64,000 nucleotides of DNA from Bryobacteraceae bacterium (GCA_025056455.1 JANWVY010000005.1:62001-126000); one strand, 5' to 3'. Shown: positions 1 through 9,353, counted from the stretch's first letter. The notes: generated from the sequence alone by a model not told the origin. Made by a program: numbers and translations.

Positions 1-3000
1 TAAAGAGGTCTCCAGCTGGAGGTTGGGCGCGCTGAGGATTCGAAGGTCAAATTGCATGCCTCGGAGCAACGAGCTTGACGTCGGCGTTTGCATCGGTCTG
101 GATGTCGCGAAGATCAAGCTGCCGATATCGGTGCGTGGGGTGAATCCGGACCGCAAGATGGTGACCGTGCCGCCCACGAGACTTTGGTCCGCGGTCCCCG
201 TGAGTGACAGAGCGGCGCTAACCGTCGTGCTCGCGCCTTCGGGATAGCGGATGCGCACGCGTTCAAGCTGGCCGTTCACGCGGTAGGAGACGGGCTCGTT
301 GCTGGCTCCGAAGCTAATAAAACCGTTGAGCTTCAAGTCACCTCCCCCAGACTGTGCAGTGAAGTTTTGCAGCAAGGCGCGGTTGCGGTCGAAGGTTACC
401 ACTCCAGCGGCTTTGTCCAGGCCGTTGGGAATGTCACGGTGATAGAGGCTGGCGTCGCGAATTTCCATGCGTCCCCCCAGCTGGGGCTCGCTAAGGGGCC
501 CCCGCAGCGTGGCGTTCACAACGGCTTGACCAGTAGTCCGCAAACCAGGCACGTAGTTTTGAAAAAGACCTAAGTTCAGACCGCCCGATAAGTTCAGATT
601 CCAGACAGGCCGGCTCGCATAGCTCACGCCGCCGCTAATCTTCATATTCGTGTCCTTGCCCGTGAAGTTCGCCTCCATGAGCCGGATGCCTTGACGGTCG
701 AGTTCAATAGAAAATGGCGCCGTGTTACGAAGCGTAAGTTCTTGCACCACCGACGGGCTAAATTGGCCCTCTGGATTCGACGGTTGAAGCTGAAAGCGCG
801 AAAGCTGGATACGCGCGCGAAGAGATTGGGGATTTTGTAGGGATCCGGTGACGATAACACTGCCTTCGAGTGCTCCCTCGAAGGGAGGACGCTGTTGGAA
901 GCCGAAGACCGGCAGCAGGTCTCGCAGCTTGGCAAAGGAAACGGCGCCAAACTCAACTTCGCCGACACCAGAGGAGTCTGGGCGCAAGCTCCACTCGCCG
1001 CGTCCTTGAACGGGAGTTCCCAACACCCGGCCCGTCAAACTGACAACCAGCCTTTCGTCGTTGGTTAAGGTGCGAAGTTCAAGGTCTCCGACTGGCCTGC
1101 CGCCCAGGCTGGCCTCGCGGAGTTGGATGGCCAAGTTGAGCGAATCAAGCTGCAAGCCCTGTTCCAGCACTTGGGCCGAACCTCCGGCTTTGAGATCGGC
1201 CGAGGCGCGGAAGTCGTTGCGGTAACGGCGAAGGGTTTCGAAGCCAGCCAGTTGCAGAGCCTTGGCTTCCGCTTGCCATTCGAGCTTGCCCTGTTGCAGG
1301 TGACCTTCGTGGTGGGTGTAGCGACCCCGAAACGAAAGCCGCCCCGCAGGTCCCTCTGCGAAACCTTCTCCCACTTCGAGCGTCCGTTTGGCATAGGCGG
1401 CCTGGAGCCGCACCTGCGAAACTGGCTCCCCAGCGGCAACCATCTGACTCAACGTTAAGCGGGCGTGGACTTCCGGATCGGCCACAGTACCTTCCACCGT
1501 AATTTGACCGGAAACGAAGCCGTTGAGGTCTGGCCCCTGGGAGCTTTTGAGCAGTTCCGCCAACGATGCCTGGCGGAGGTTGATGTGTGCAATCACCTGA
1601 CTGTCATCGTTACGAATCACCCAATTCTGAAGCGAGATTTGAAGGTCGCCCTCAAAGACAGCGTTCTTTTGCTCCAGCCGGAGATTGTGCGCGACGACGT
1701 GAGTCGCGTCCCAATCTACGCTGGTCGACAAGTGGTCGATGCGACGTTTTTCGACCACAAAGGCTGTGACATCAAGCGAACCCCGAACCCGCGGGGCCTG
1801 AAGAGGGGAAACAATCATCCCATCAAATCGCAAACGTCCGCCATCAAGCTGGACTGGCAGTTGCGGCGGCGGCTGGTCAGACAAAAATACCAGTACTGGG
1901 AGGAAATCATTGAGGTCTGAGGAGTCCAGCTGCACACGGATGCGGTCAGACGCTTGGCCTTGAAAATCAATTCGCGTGTGGGGGGTGCGTAGAAAGGAGG
2001 GATCGATTCGCACCGAGTTGTCTCGCTCGGAATAACGGGAACGCAGCAGACCAGCGACAGGTACACGGCCCTGGCCAGGCTCGATCACGAGCTGACAACT
2101 GGCGCGCATCTGTTGAATTCCGTGGGGCGTGAGCGCACCAGCGAGTTCGACGGGGCCGGAAATCACGCCAGACCAGGCAAACGGGCGGGAGTTGGGTTGA
2201 ACGAGTCGCAACCCGTCAAGTGAAAGGCCAGAAACCACGCCGCGCAAAGAGACATTCTTCCAATCCTGGAGCTGGCCCGATCCTTGAAAGCCGCCGCCAA
2301 GGGCCGAGACGCGAAGCTTTGCCAGGGACACCAGCCGGGGTTGGATGTGGACATCAGTGGTCACAGCGATGTCAGAAACGGTCCACCCCTGGCGCTGGAT
2401 GCCGAGGCCACTGGCTTGAAGGAGACCCGAGAGCAGGTAGTCGTCGCCACTCCAGCGGAGCTGGCCAAGAAAACGTGCGACTCCCACCGGCAGGAGGGGC
2501 AGGCGCAAGGGCTGGGCGTACACAGAAAGTGGAAGCACCGCGTCTACGTCGAGACGAAGCGTGGGGTTTCGATAACCGACGAGCGCCCCGCGAGCGACGA
2601 GTGTCGAATCGTGATGGCGCAGCTCCGCCCGATCGACTCTTAGCCCCAGCTTGTCCATCTTGAGCCGTATGTCCGCCCTCCAGCTCAGAGGCTGGAGCGG
2701 AGGCCAGGCAATCCGAACCGCGGCCGCTGAGACCTCACCTTGATAGCTCGCTTCTGGTTTCAGCCAGGCGAAGTGAACGCGGAAATCTTCAGCTTGTAGG
2801 GAGAGAGCAAGCCGCTGGTGATCGTATTCGAAAACTCCATTTTGTAGTTCAAATTGGCGAGCCGAGAGGGCAACGAACTGCTCGAAGACGCTTTTCGAAT
2901 TCTTGGTAGCAGGGGGACCAGGTATGTTGGTTGTTCCATCAGGAAACGTGATAATGCGGATTCGCGGCTGGGTAACTCGAAGGGATTCCACGTAGACATC

Positions 3001-3315
3001 TCTGCGCAGCAAGGAAACGATCTTCAGCGACACTTCAATTCGCTCAATGCGGGCTAACGGCGGCTCACCGGACGGCTCTTTGCCACGGAGTACGAATTGC
3101 TCCACAGATACGCGCAAAGCCAAAGGATCGAAATCGAATTTTCGAAGCTCAACTTTGCCGCCGGTAGCTTTTTCGGCTTCTACGAGAATCCGAGCGCGGA
3201 GGTGTTCGCGTAGCCACTGGGAGCGAAGAACATAGAATCCGGCGAGGGCCATCAAAGGTATGAGGATGCTGGTCAGCAGCAGCAATCGCAAGGACCATCG
3301 CCGAAGGTTGCGCAT
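1..3315 (-). CDS. tamB: TamB-like translocation and assembly module protein (C-terminus off the left edge)
   Basis: The reading frame is open from an ATG at 3315 to the window edge, giving 1105 codons with no stop. The N-terminus has one signal-anchor helix (about residues 8-28, rich in Leu/Ile), followed by a very long stretch of amphipathic beta repeats with recurring GxLxxxG-like turns. This is the pattern of TamB/AsmA-like proteins, which form a periplasm-spanning groove and act with TamA-type barrels in outer-membrane protein insertion or lipid transport. The conserved C-terminal TamB domain lies outside the window. The start overlaps the stop of the upstream SurA-N-like gene as TAATG, so translation is probably coupled. 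Its place in an operon with a barrel protein of the Omp85 family supports the call. Confidence 0.85.
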   Translation of the reverse strand, partial: MRNLRRWSLRLLLLTSILIPLMALAGFYVLRSQWLREHLRARILVEAEKATGGKVELRKFDFDPLALRVSVEQFVLRGKEPSGEPPLARIERIEVSLKIVSLLRRDVYVESLRVTQPRIRIITFPDGTTNIPGPPATKNSKSVFEQFVALSARQFELQNGVFEYDHQRLALSLQAEDFRVHFAWLKPEASYQGEVSAAAVRIAWPPLQPLSWRADIRLKMDKLGLRVDRAELRHHDSTLVARGALVGYRNPTLRLDVDAVLPLSVYAQPLRLPLLPVGVARFLGQLRWSGDDYLLSGLLQASGLGIQRQGWTVSDIAVTTDVHIQPRLVSLAKLRVSALGGGFQGSGQLQDWKNVSLRGVVSGLSLDGLRLVQPNSRPFAWSGVISGPVELAGALTPHGIQQMRASCQLVIEPGQGRVPVAGLLRSRYSERDNSVRIDPSFLRTPHTRIDFQGQASDRIRVQLDSSDLNDFLPVLVFLSDQPPPQLPVQLDGGRLRFDGMIVSPLQAPRVRGSLDVTAFVVEKRRIDHLSTSVDWDATHVVAHNLRLEQKNAVFEGDLQISLQNWVIRNDDSQVIAHINLRQASLAELLKSSQGPDLNGFVSGQITVEGTVADPEVHARLTLSQMVAAGEPVSQVRLQAAYAKRTLEVGEGFAEGPAGRLSFRGRYTHHEGHLQQGKLEWQAEAKALQLAGFETLRRYRNDFRASADLKAGGSAQVLEQGLQLDSLNLAIQLREASLGGRPVGDLELRTLTNDERLVVSLTGRVLGTPVQGRGEWSLRPDSSGVGEVEFGAVSFAKLRDLLPVFGFQQRPPFEGALEGSVIVTGSLQNPQSLRARIQLSRFQLQPSNPEGQFSPSVVQELTLRNTAPFSIELDRQGIRLMEANFTGKDTNMKISGGVSYASRPVWNLNLSGGLNLGLFQNYVPGLRTTGQAVVNATLRGPLSEPQLGGRMEIRDASLYHRDIPNGLDKAAGVVTFDRNRALLQNFTAQSGGGDLKLNGFISFGASNEPVSYRVNGQLERVRIRYPEGASTTVSAALSLTGTADQSLVGGTVTILRSGFTPRTDIGSLIFATSRPMQTPTSSSLLRGMQFDLRILSAPNLQLETSL

Positions 3316-3968
3316 TAGCGAAATACCTCCTCGCGGAAGCGAATGCGGGCTAGCGACCGGGTCTGCTTGAGCCAGTCTTCCATGGCTTGGTCAACCCGCT
3401 GGTTGACCAGAATGCGTTCAATATCTACAGCCAAATCCTCGAGCGAGGGAACGGCCTGATTCTGGGCCAGCAACTTGGGTTTGATCTCCTGGTTGAAGTA
3501 GGAGGCAACTTCTTCAGAACTCACTTGAACACCGGTGCGAAACCGAACCTCGATAAATTGAAGCGCCCGGGTTTGCAACTGGAAGAACTCGCGCAGTTCG
3601 TTCTCGTCGATTCCGCGGCGGGCCAACTCCTGGCGAAAGGCATCTTCCGTGGGAAACCTAGATTTTCGGAACTGTGCAATCTGCTCCAAAATGTCGGCCA
3701 TGGGTGGGACCGGATAGCGGGCTTCGTCCATTTCTTGAACCAATAACATCCGGTCAACGAGACGTTCCGCCGCTTGACGTTTGGCGGCAGGTGAAAGATC
3801 CGGCTCGCGACCATCTTGAAAAGCCGACAGCTGGATCTCGGAAAGGATCATGCTCTCGGTGATGACATTCGATCCAACGGTCACTGCGATGCGGTCGATG
3901 ATTTCGGCGCGGCTGCTTGCACTTGAGCCCAGCGCGAAGAGCACGATCGTAAGGAATCGGCCGAACAT
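3315..3968 (-). CDS. SurA N-domain-like periplasmic chaperone without a PPIase domain
   Basis: This 217-residue protein starts with a hydrophobic signal peptide (about residues 1-21). The segment after it (IIDRIAVTVGSNVITESMI) matches the start of the SurA N-terminal domain, and helices up to about residue 150 fit that fold. A last helix near residues 175-205 resembles the C-terminal SurA helix. The two parvulin PPIase domains of classical SurA (about 430 residues) are missing, so this should be a pure holdase-type chaperone in the periplasm. It lies between the barrel gene and the tamB-like gene, with TAATG overlaps at both ends. It therefore probably serves that assembly machine. The family call is good; the chaperone role is inferred. 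Confidence 0.75.
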   Translation of the reverse strand: MFGRFLTIVLFALGSSASSRAEIIDRIAVTVGSNVITESMILSEIQLSAFQDGREPDLSPAAKRQAAERLVDRMLLVQEMDEARYPVPPMADILEQIAQFRKSRFPTEDAFRQELARRGIDENELREFFQLQTRALQFIEVRFRTGVQVSSEEVASYFNQEIKPKLLAQNQAVPSLEDLAVDIERILVNQRVDQAMEDWLKQTRSLARIRFREEVFR

Positions 3969-6889
3969 TAGAATGCTTGCCCCAAGCTGAAATGGACCTG
4001 GAAACGGTTGACGCGCTGGTCAACCGGACTTCCAAGATTGTTAATGAGATCATTGATCGAGCCCCGGTAGCCGCGGAAGGCGGGAGAATTGACGCCGTAG
4101 GCAAAGTCGACGCGCACAGGACCAAGCGGTGTGCGGTAGCGGACTCCAAAACCAAGCGCATGCACCATGTAGTCGAAGTCCTGGCGGTTTTTTTGGTTCA
4201 CGCGGAAAGATATTGATTGAAAGTTGGTGTACACGTTGCCAGCGTCGTGGAAGATGACGCCTCCGATGTTATTCCCAAGAAACGGGAAACGAAGCTCAGT
4301 TTGGTTGAACAGCAACGTACGACCGCCAAGGGGAAAACCCGTGACGTTATCGCGTGGCCCGGCCTGGTTCTCCGGAAAGCCACGGTGGGAGACGGCGCCT
4401 CCTGCAAAGAACCGTTCTGGCAAGGGGATGTCAACATTTGCGTAGTTGCCAATCCAGCCGAAGGTCGTGTTGCGAGACAGGATGAGGTCGCGCGCGACGC
4501 GATGGTAGCTAGAATTCCGCGCTAGGATTCGCCCAAAGGCAGCTTCGCTGGCGAAGGCTTTATTGGCGAGAGAAAGGTCGAGAGAGTAGTAGAGCCCGCG
4601 GGTTGCGTTTAAGGGATCGTCACGGCGGTCATTAATCAAGGTCGCCGACACAAGACCGACTCGGACGGGCTGGGAGAACAGCGGGATGAGCGAGGGCTCA
4701 ATTTTCACGTCAGCAACCGAAACCCGGCGGTAGACAAACCGAAACTGGCTAGAGACGGCCCGCGTGAAGCGCTGGCCAAATTGCAAGGCGCCTTCAGCGC
4801 GGCGGGAAGCGAACGTTCGAACGTTCCGGGAGTCGTCGTAAAGAGCGGTCAGGGTCAGGTTTAAATTTTCCCGTCCTTGAAACTGGGGCGCCAGGTAAGT
4901 GAAAAGAGCCCGGTTTTGGAGGGTGGAAAAGCGGGTCTGTACGCCCACCGTATGACCCACTCCGAAGACGTTGAGGCGGCTCAAGCCCAACGACACGCGA
5001 GGCGCGAAGGCCGCGCCTCCAGCCGGAGAGGCAAGGCTAGTTTGGCTGCCCCCGAGGCGCCCGAATTCCGCGCCCAGGCCGCTGTTAAATGAATAGCGGC
5101 TGGCTTCTTCCATCTGATAGAGCACCCGTTTTTCGCGTGTGTTGCCGGTTGGGTTCTCCAAGGCCATATCCACCTTGGCGAAAATCCCCAGATCATAGAG
5201 TCGGCGTTGGCTGAAGACCATTGAGCTGAGCGATAGGGGGGCTCCGGGCTCAAGGCTGATGCGGCTTCTCACGAGCGAGGGGCGCGTCGAGGCCAGTCCG
5301 CTTACCTGAACATCCTGCACGTAGAGCCGGCGCCCTTCCTGAACGACATATTTCAGGTTCATCGTGTGCGGGCGGTCGGCGGGCGTTGAAATAATCTCCA
5401 TCGTCGCGTCTGGATAGCCGTTGTCGTAATAGAAGTTCAGGATATTGTCGCGATCGGTGGCGACATTAAAGGCGCTGTAGGGCTGACCCGGGGTTGACTG
5501 AAGAATAGATTGAACGTAGGGATACAGGCGGAGGTCGACCCCAGAAATCTCTAGGTCGTTGACAAACCACTGATCGCCTTCGAGGATTTCCAAGAAAACG
5601 GCGACGCTGCGAGGATTGCCTTTATAGTTGCGCTCAACCCGCGATTTCACCACCACATCCCGGAAACCGTTGGACCGATACAGCTCCTCGATTGCGGCTT
5701 GGTCTCGCGCCAGTTGTTCTTCGCTAAAGCGGCCGTGACGGTTGCGAAGCGGATGGGCAGTGAGAATCCCCATGCGCTCCCGGATCGTCATCATATCGAA
5801 ATACCGGTTGCCGGTGACCTCAAGATGGTCGAGGCGGTATCGAGCTCCGCGATCGATTGTGAATTCGATGTTTCGCTCGTCGGCCGAAACTTGCTGCTGA
5901 GTAAAACCGACTTTGGCGTCGAAGTAGCCCTGCGCCTGAAAATGTTGCGTGATGTTACGCTGGCCTTCTACCAGCAGATCTTGATCAATGGATTGCTCCT
6001 GGTAGATGGGTACCAAGTCTTTGAGTTGGCCCCTTGACAATCTGGCGCCACTTGCTTTCACGGTCACCTTCGGACCAGCTTCGATGCGCAGTTCGGGCCG
6101 TACCTGGTTTTCATCAGGGTCGTAAACGGCAGAAGTGAGATCGACTTTAGCCAGCAGGAAATCATTTTTCAAGTAAGAGCGACGCACGCGGTCAATGCCT
6201 TGTTGCAGGCGCTGGTCGGAAAGTTGCTTCCAGCCCAACAAACCCCACCATCGCATCCAGCGGGTGGCGCGCAGCAGCTCAGACTCGTCGCGCTTTAAGG
6301 AGCCAGCAATGCGGGGCCGGGCGAAATAGGCGCGAGGGCCGGGGTTGATCAGGAACTGGATGTGCAGTTCGTATTGATCGGGAAAGCGTTCCACAAGAGG
6401 TTGGATCCGCGCCGAATAAAACCCGTTGGCGCGCAGCACTTGCTGCAAACCTTGAATTGCGCTCACCATCTGGTCATCGCTGTAGCGGGCGCCAAGCTCG
6501 AGTTTCGTCGCGCTTAACAGCTGTTCGCGGTTGGGAGGCTCAACAAATCCCTCCACCGTAACCCTCGTAATGAACCAGTTCTGACGAGTGAGAAAGGTGA
6601 GAACGACTTGCTGGTCCTGCAGCTGGGCGTCAACAGCAATTTCGTCATAGCGACCCGTCGCATAGAGCCGCTGGATCGCAGAGCGAACGCTGATGGCGCT
6701 AAGCCGCTGGCCGGGAGCAATTCCCACCAGCCGATTGAGTTCACTCGCAGGCAGGGGCTGAGCGGGTGGCACAAAGCGCACCTCCGCGACTTCTTTACCT
6801 TCGTAATCGGAAGGCGCACCGCTGGCCAGACCTGCCCAGAGAACTCCCAAAATGGCGATCGCGCTTGGCCAAGAAACGCGGGACCACAC
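3968..6889 (-). CDS. Omp85-family outer membrane protein (TamA/BamA-like) with POTRA repeats
   Basis: The 973-residue product has a signal peptide (about 1-24), several POTRA domains over roughly residues 30-590 and a C-terminal 16-strand-type barrel. Two POTRA-like segments are VEGFVEPPNREQLLSATK and VTGNRYFDMMTIRERM. The barrel holds the AGGAVSHRGFPEN segment with the RGF motif of barrel strand 6-loop 6. Omp85 proteins fold or insert outer-membrane proteins. A second, more typical BamA lies at 30290-33253, so this paralogue, next to a TamB-like gene, is best read as the TamA-side partner. The start is GTG, and no in-frame ATG lies just upstream. The gene is divergent from the ThiF-like gene with 53 bp between them. 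Confidence 0.85.
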   Translation of the reverse strand: MWSRVSWPSAIAILGVLWAGLASGAPSDYEGKEVAEVRFVPPAQPLPASELNRLVGIAPGQRLSAISVRSAIQRLYATGRYDEIAVDAQLQDQQVVLTFLTRQNWFITRVTVEGFVEPPNREQLLSATKLELGARYSDDQMVSAIQGLQQVLRANGFYSARIQPLVERFPDQYELHIQFLINPGPRAYFARPRIAGSLKRDESELLRATRWMRWWGLLGWKQLSDQRLQQGIDRVRRSYLKNDFLLAKVDLTSAVYDPDENQVRPELRIEAGPKVTVKASGARLSRGQLKDLVPIYQEQSIDQDLLVEGQRNITQHFQAQGYFDAKVGFTQQQVSADERNIEFTIDRGARYRLDHLEVTGNRYFDMMTIRERMGILTAHPLRNRHGRFSEEQLARDQAAIEELYRSNGFRDVVVKSRVERNYKGNPRSVAVFLEILEGDQWFVNDLEISGVDLRLYPYVQSILQSTPGQPYSAFNVATDRDNILNFYYDNGYPDATMEIISTPADRPHTMNLKYVVQEGRRLYVQDVQVSGLASTRPSLVRSRISLEPGAPLSLSSMVFSQRRLYDLGIFAKVDMALENPTGNTREKRVLYQMEEASRYSFNSGLGAEFGRLGGSQTSLASPAGGAAFAPRVSLGLSRLNVFGVGHTVGVQTRFSTLQNRALFTYLAPQFQGRENLNLTLTALYDDSRNVRTFASRRAEGALQFGQRFTRAVSSQFRFVYRRVSVADVKIEPSLIPLFSQPVRVGLVSATLINDRRDDPLNATRGLYYSLDLSLANKAFASEAAFGRILARNSSYHRVARDLILSRNTTFGWIGNYANVDIPLPERFFAGGAVSHRGFPENQAGPRDNVTGFPLGGRTLLFNQTELRFPFLGNNIGGVIFHDAGNVYTNFQSISFRVNQKNRQDFDYMVHALGFGVRYRTPLGPVRVDFAYGVNSPAFRGYRGSINDLINNLGSPVDQRVNRFQVHFSLGQAF

Positions 6890-6942
6890 TTGCCTTCATC
6901 ATACGACAGCCGGCTCTGTGGCCGATGCTACGCTGAAACTGA

Positions 6943-7968
6943 GTGGACACGCATCAATTTCCGGATCGCTACTCGCGCCAGGTCCAGTTTTCTGGGATTG
7001 GGCGCGAAGGGCAAGCAAAGCTAGCGGCCGCACACGTGGCGGTGGTTGGAGTCGGTGCGCTGGGCGCCTTCCACGCCGGCGCCCTGGCGCGAGCGGGCGT
7101 GGGTAGGCTTACGCTCATTGATCGCGACTACGTGGAGGCGAATAATTTACAGCGGCAATGGCTATTTGAGGAGTCAGACGCAGTCGAAGCGCTGCCCAAG
7201 GCCGAAGCGGCAGCGCGACACCTGGCGAAAATCAACTCCGAGGTTTCAGTTCAAGCCGTGGTTACTGATCTCACTCCAGGGAATGTGGAAGAGCTTTTAA
7301 GCGAAGCGGATTTGATCCTCGACGGAACGGACAACTTCGAAACCCGCTATTTGATGAATGATTTTGCTGTTTGGCGAAACGTTCCCTGGATCTACGGCGC
7401 CGCCGTTGGCAGCTACGGACTGGCGATGTTGGTGGAGCCTTCGGTGACCTGTTGCTTCAAATGTATTTACCCAGAACCGCCCTCTGGTGTCCAGCCAACA
7501 TGCGAGACGGCGGGTGTTGTAAACACGGTGACGGCTTTGGTCGCCTCGTGGCAGGTGAGTCTGGCCCTGCGTTTCTTCGTTGACGGATGGAAAGGCGCGC
7601 CTCGAAAGATTTTCACGGTGGATGTCTGGAAAGGGGAAACACGGCAGGTCCAGCAGCCCGGACCCCAGCCGGATTGCCCGGCGTGCGGTTTGCGCCAGTT
7701 GTTGCATTTGGAAGGAAAGAAACGCAGGCCAGTCAGCTTATGTGGGCGCAACGCGGTGCAAATTCATGAACGGGAGCGACCGCTTGATTTAGCCGAGCTC
7801 GAATCGCGACTCCGACCGCTCGGCGCTGTGCGGCGGAATGAGTTTGCACTGCGTTTTTTCCTTCCGTCCTACGAGCTGACGATCTTCGCCGACGGGAGAG
7901 CCATCATTAAAGGTACGCAAGACGTGGGGGTCGCTCGCAGCTTGTATGCGAAATACGTCGGAGCCTAG
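6943..7968 (+). CDS. ThiF/MoeB/HesA-family E1-like adenylyltransferase
   Basis: The 341-residue protein has the E1-like Rossmann fold. The nucleotide-binding glycine motif is VGVGALGAFHAG (about residues 35-46), followed by the acidic and arginine-containing segment RDYVEANNLQRQ and the DGTDNFETRYLMND stretch. Zinc-type cysteines appear as CCFKC and CPACG, and PTCETAGV holds a candidate catalytic cysteine. Such enzymes adenylate the C-terminal glycine of a ubiquitin-like sulfur carrier for thiamine, molybdopterin or other thio-cofactors. The last 80 residues form an extra domain (ELTIFADGRAIIKGT) found in stand-alone ThiF/MoeB homologues. No thiS, moaD or thiG lies nearby, so the carrier cannot be named. 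Translation starts at GTG. Confidence 0.85.
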   Translation: MDTHQFPDRYSRQVQFSGIGREGQAKLAAAHVAVVGVGALGAFHAGALARAGVGRLTLIDRDYVEANNLQRQWLFEESDAVEALPKAEAAARHLAKINSEVSVQAVVTDLTPGNVEELLSEADLILDGTDNFETRYLMNDFAVWRNVPWIYGAAVGSYGLAMLVEPSVTCCFKCIYPEPPSGVQPTCETAGVVNTVTALVASWQVSLALRFFVDGWKGAPRKIFTVDVWKGETRQVQQPGPQPDCPACGLRQLLHLEGKKRRPVSLCGRNAVQIHERERPLDLAELESRLRPLGAVRRNEFALRFFLPSYELTIFADGRAIIKGTQDVGVARSLYAKYVGA

Positions 7969-8064
7969 CCGCCTGAATGAGGGTCTGGGGGCAGCTCTGC
8001 GTAGGGCAAGCCCCGGGGACAGCCGGCGCCGCCGATCAGCCCCGCCAATCGCTTGCGAGAAGAG

Positions 8065-8700
8065 TTAAGCCCGGTGTCTTTCGACGTGCGTGTTCACCGA
8101 CCGCAGTTGGGCATCCTCCAAACGCTTGCTCTCCTGGTAGGTGTAGACCATGCGGTGAATGACAGTTAAGTTCCCCAACACAGCGATGACCCACAACACA
8201 GGAGCCATGCGCTCGAACAAGCATCCAATAATGAGCAGGACAATGCGCTCTGGGCGCTCCATGAAGCCTACTTTGCATTGAGGGATTGTATTTTCGGCGC
8301 GCGCTCGTGTGTAGCTGATCATGACCGACGCTGTCATCACAACGGCGGTCAGAACGACGTAAAAGTTGCGGCCGATGGAGGCGTAATAGACCAGCAAGCC
8401 CATCAGAAGGGCAAGGTCTGAATAGCGGTCCAAGACGGAGTCAAAAAACCCGCCAAACCGTGTCACCTGATTGGTTTCCCGGGCTACGCGGCCATCCACC
8501 ATGTCGAAGATGCCCGCACAGATGATGACCACTCCAGCCCAGCGAAAATGGCCGAAAGCGAGCAGGAAAGCAGCTGCAATGTTAATCAACAGGCCGATGA
8601 ACGTCAGAGCGTTCGGACTGATTTTGGTGAGCGCAAGACCGCGGACAATCCAGACAATTACTCGATTGCAGGCAGCGCCGATCGCCTGGGTGTAAGTCAT
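8065..8700 (-). CDS. CDP-alcohol phosphatidyltransferase family membrane enzyme
   Basis: I place the start at ATG 8700, 8 nt after an AAAGGA ribosome-binding site, giving 211 residues. A longer frame reaches 8826 but runs into greA and adds a Ser/Arg-rich, non-membrane N-terminus. The full family motif D-x2-DG-x2-AR-x8-G-x3-D-x3-D is present (D66, D69-G70, A73-R74, G83, D87, D91). These residues bind the CDP group and metal ions. Five or six hydrophobic helices predict an inner-membrane enzyme that joins a CDP-activated lipid to an alcohol acceptor, as in PgsA or phosphatidylinositol-phosphate synthase. The acceptor cannot be read from the sequence. The gene follows greA on the same strand. 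Confidence 0.85.
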   Translation of the reverse strand: MTYTQAIGAACNRVIVWIVRGLALTKISPNALTFIGLLINIAAAFLLAFGHFRWAGVVIICAGIFDMVDGRVARETNQVTRFGGFFDSVLDRYSDLALLMGLLVYYASIGRNFYVVLTAVVMTASVMISYTRARAENTIPQCKVGFMERPERIVLLIIGCLFERMAPVLWVIAVLGNLTVIHRMVYTYQESKRLEDAQLRSVNTHVERHRA

Positions 8701-8767
8701 CGCCAGCGTCCTTTCGGCCCTCCTGCGGCGAGTGTCTGGCTCAGCCTCGTGGGCCACAGAAACAACA

Positions 8768-9238
8768 CTACTCGGTCTGGTCGTGGATGGTGGTGAGCTC
8801 GAGGATCTCGACCTCACGCACGCCACCCGGTATGGGTATTTTCACCTCATCTCCTACCGCTTTGCCAATCAGCCCACGACCGATCGGCGACGACGTGGAG
8901 ATTAACCCTTTCGAGGCATCCGCTTCTTCACTGGTTACCAACTTGTACTCCAGCTTGACATCTCTCTGAAGGTCAAGCAGAACGACTCGGGAGCCTAAAC
9001 CCACGCGGTCTCTGGGGATCTTGCTGAAGTCGACCATGGAGAACTCGCGCAGGCGCGCTTTCAACTGGGCCAGTCGAGCGTCGACGTAAGACTGGCGCTC
9101 TTTGGCGGCATGGTACTCCGCGTTTTCGCTGAGATCGCCGTGCGCTCGCGCTTTCATGATCTCCTTAGGGAGTTCATTGCGCAGCTCGTACTCAAGAGCC
9201 GCGATTTCTTCCTGAAGCTTCTTCTTAAGATCTTCCAT
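8768..9238 (-). CDS. greA: Transcription elongation factor GreA
   Basis: At 156 residues the product has the usual GreA length. An N-terminal coiled coil (about 1-75) contains the conserved GDLSENAEYHAAKERQ stretch. Its acidic residues at the coiled-coil tip reach into the RNA polymerase secondary channel and stimulate cleavage of backtracked RNA. The C-terminal half carries the SPIGRGLIGKAVGDEV region of the FKBP-like domain that docks on polymerase. The leader contains a terminator-like hairpin (9249-9278) just upstream of the ATG and just downstream of a TATAAT box, which suggests attenuation. Confidence 0.96.
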   Translation of the reverse strand: MEDLKKKLQEEIAALEYELRNELPKEIMKARAHGDLSENAEYHAAKERQSYVDARLAQLKARLREFSMVDFSKIPRDRVGLGSRVVLLDLQRDVKLEYKLVTSEEADASKGLISTSSPIGRGLIGKAVGDEVKIPIPGGVREVEILELTTIHDQTE

Positions 9239-9248
9239 CGCCTACCGC

Positions 9249-9278
9249 AAAAAAGCAGAGGAGGCTAGGACAGCCTCC
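9249..9278 (-). terminator. Terminator-like hairpin in the greA leader
   Basis: Read on the minus strand, GGAGGCT and AGCCTCC form a perfect 7-bp stem (9260-9278) around a 5-nt loop. A short spacer and a run of six T (9249-9254) follow. This is a standard intrinsic terminator shape. It lies between the subtilase stop (9354) and the greA start (9238). It could end readthrough from the subtilase, or, because a TATAAT box lies upstream of it, attenuate greA itself. Confidence 0.65.
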
Positions 9279-9287
9279 ACCCGCCAT

Positions 9288-9293
9288 ATTATA
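9288..9293 (-). promoter_or_regulatory. Candidate -10 box for greA
   Basis: A perfect TATAAT reads on the minus strand upstream of greA. The matching -35 position, 17 bp further upstream, reads CTGATC and matches the consensus at only three of six bases. Transcription from here would start near 9280, only two or three bases before the terminator-like hairpin. Confidence 0.4.
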
Positions 9294-9353
9294 GCTTGCA
9301 AGTGGAGCAAGATCAGACCGCCTCGCGCGAATTGAAGCCGAGGGGCACCTGCT

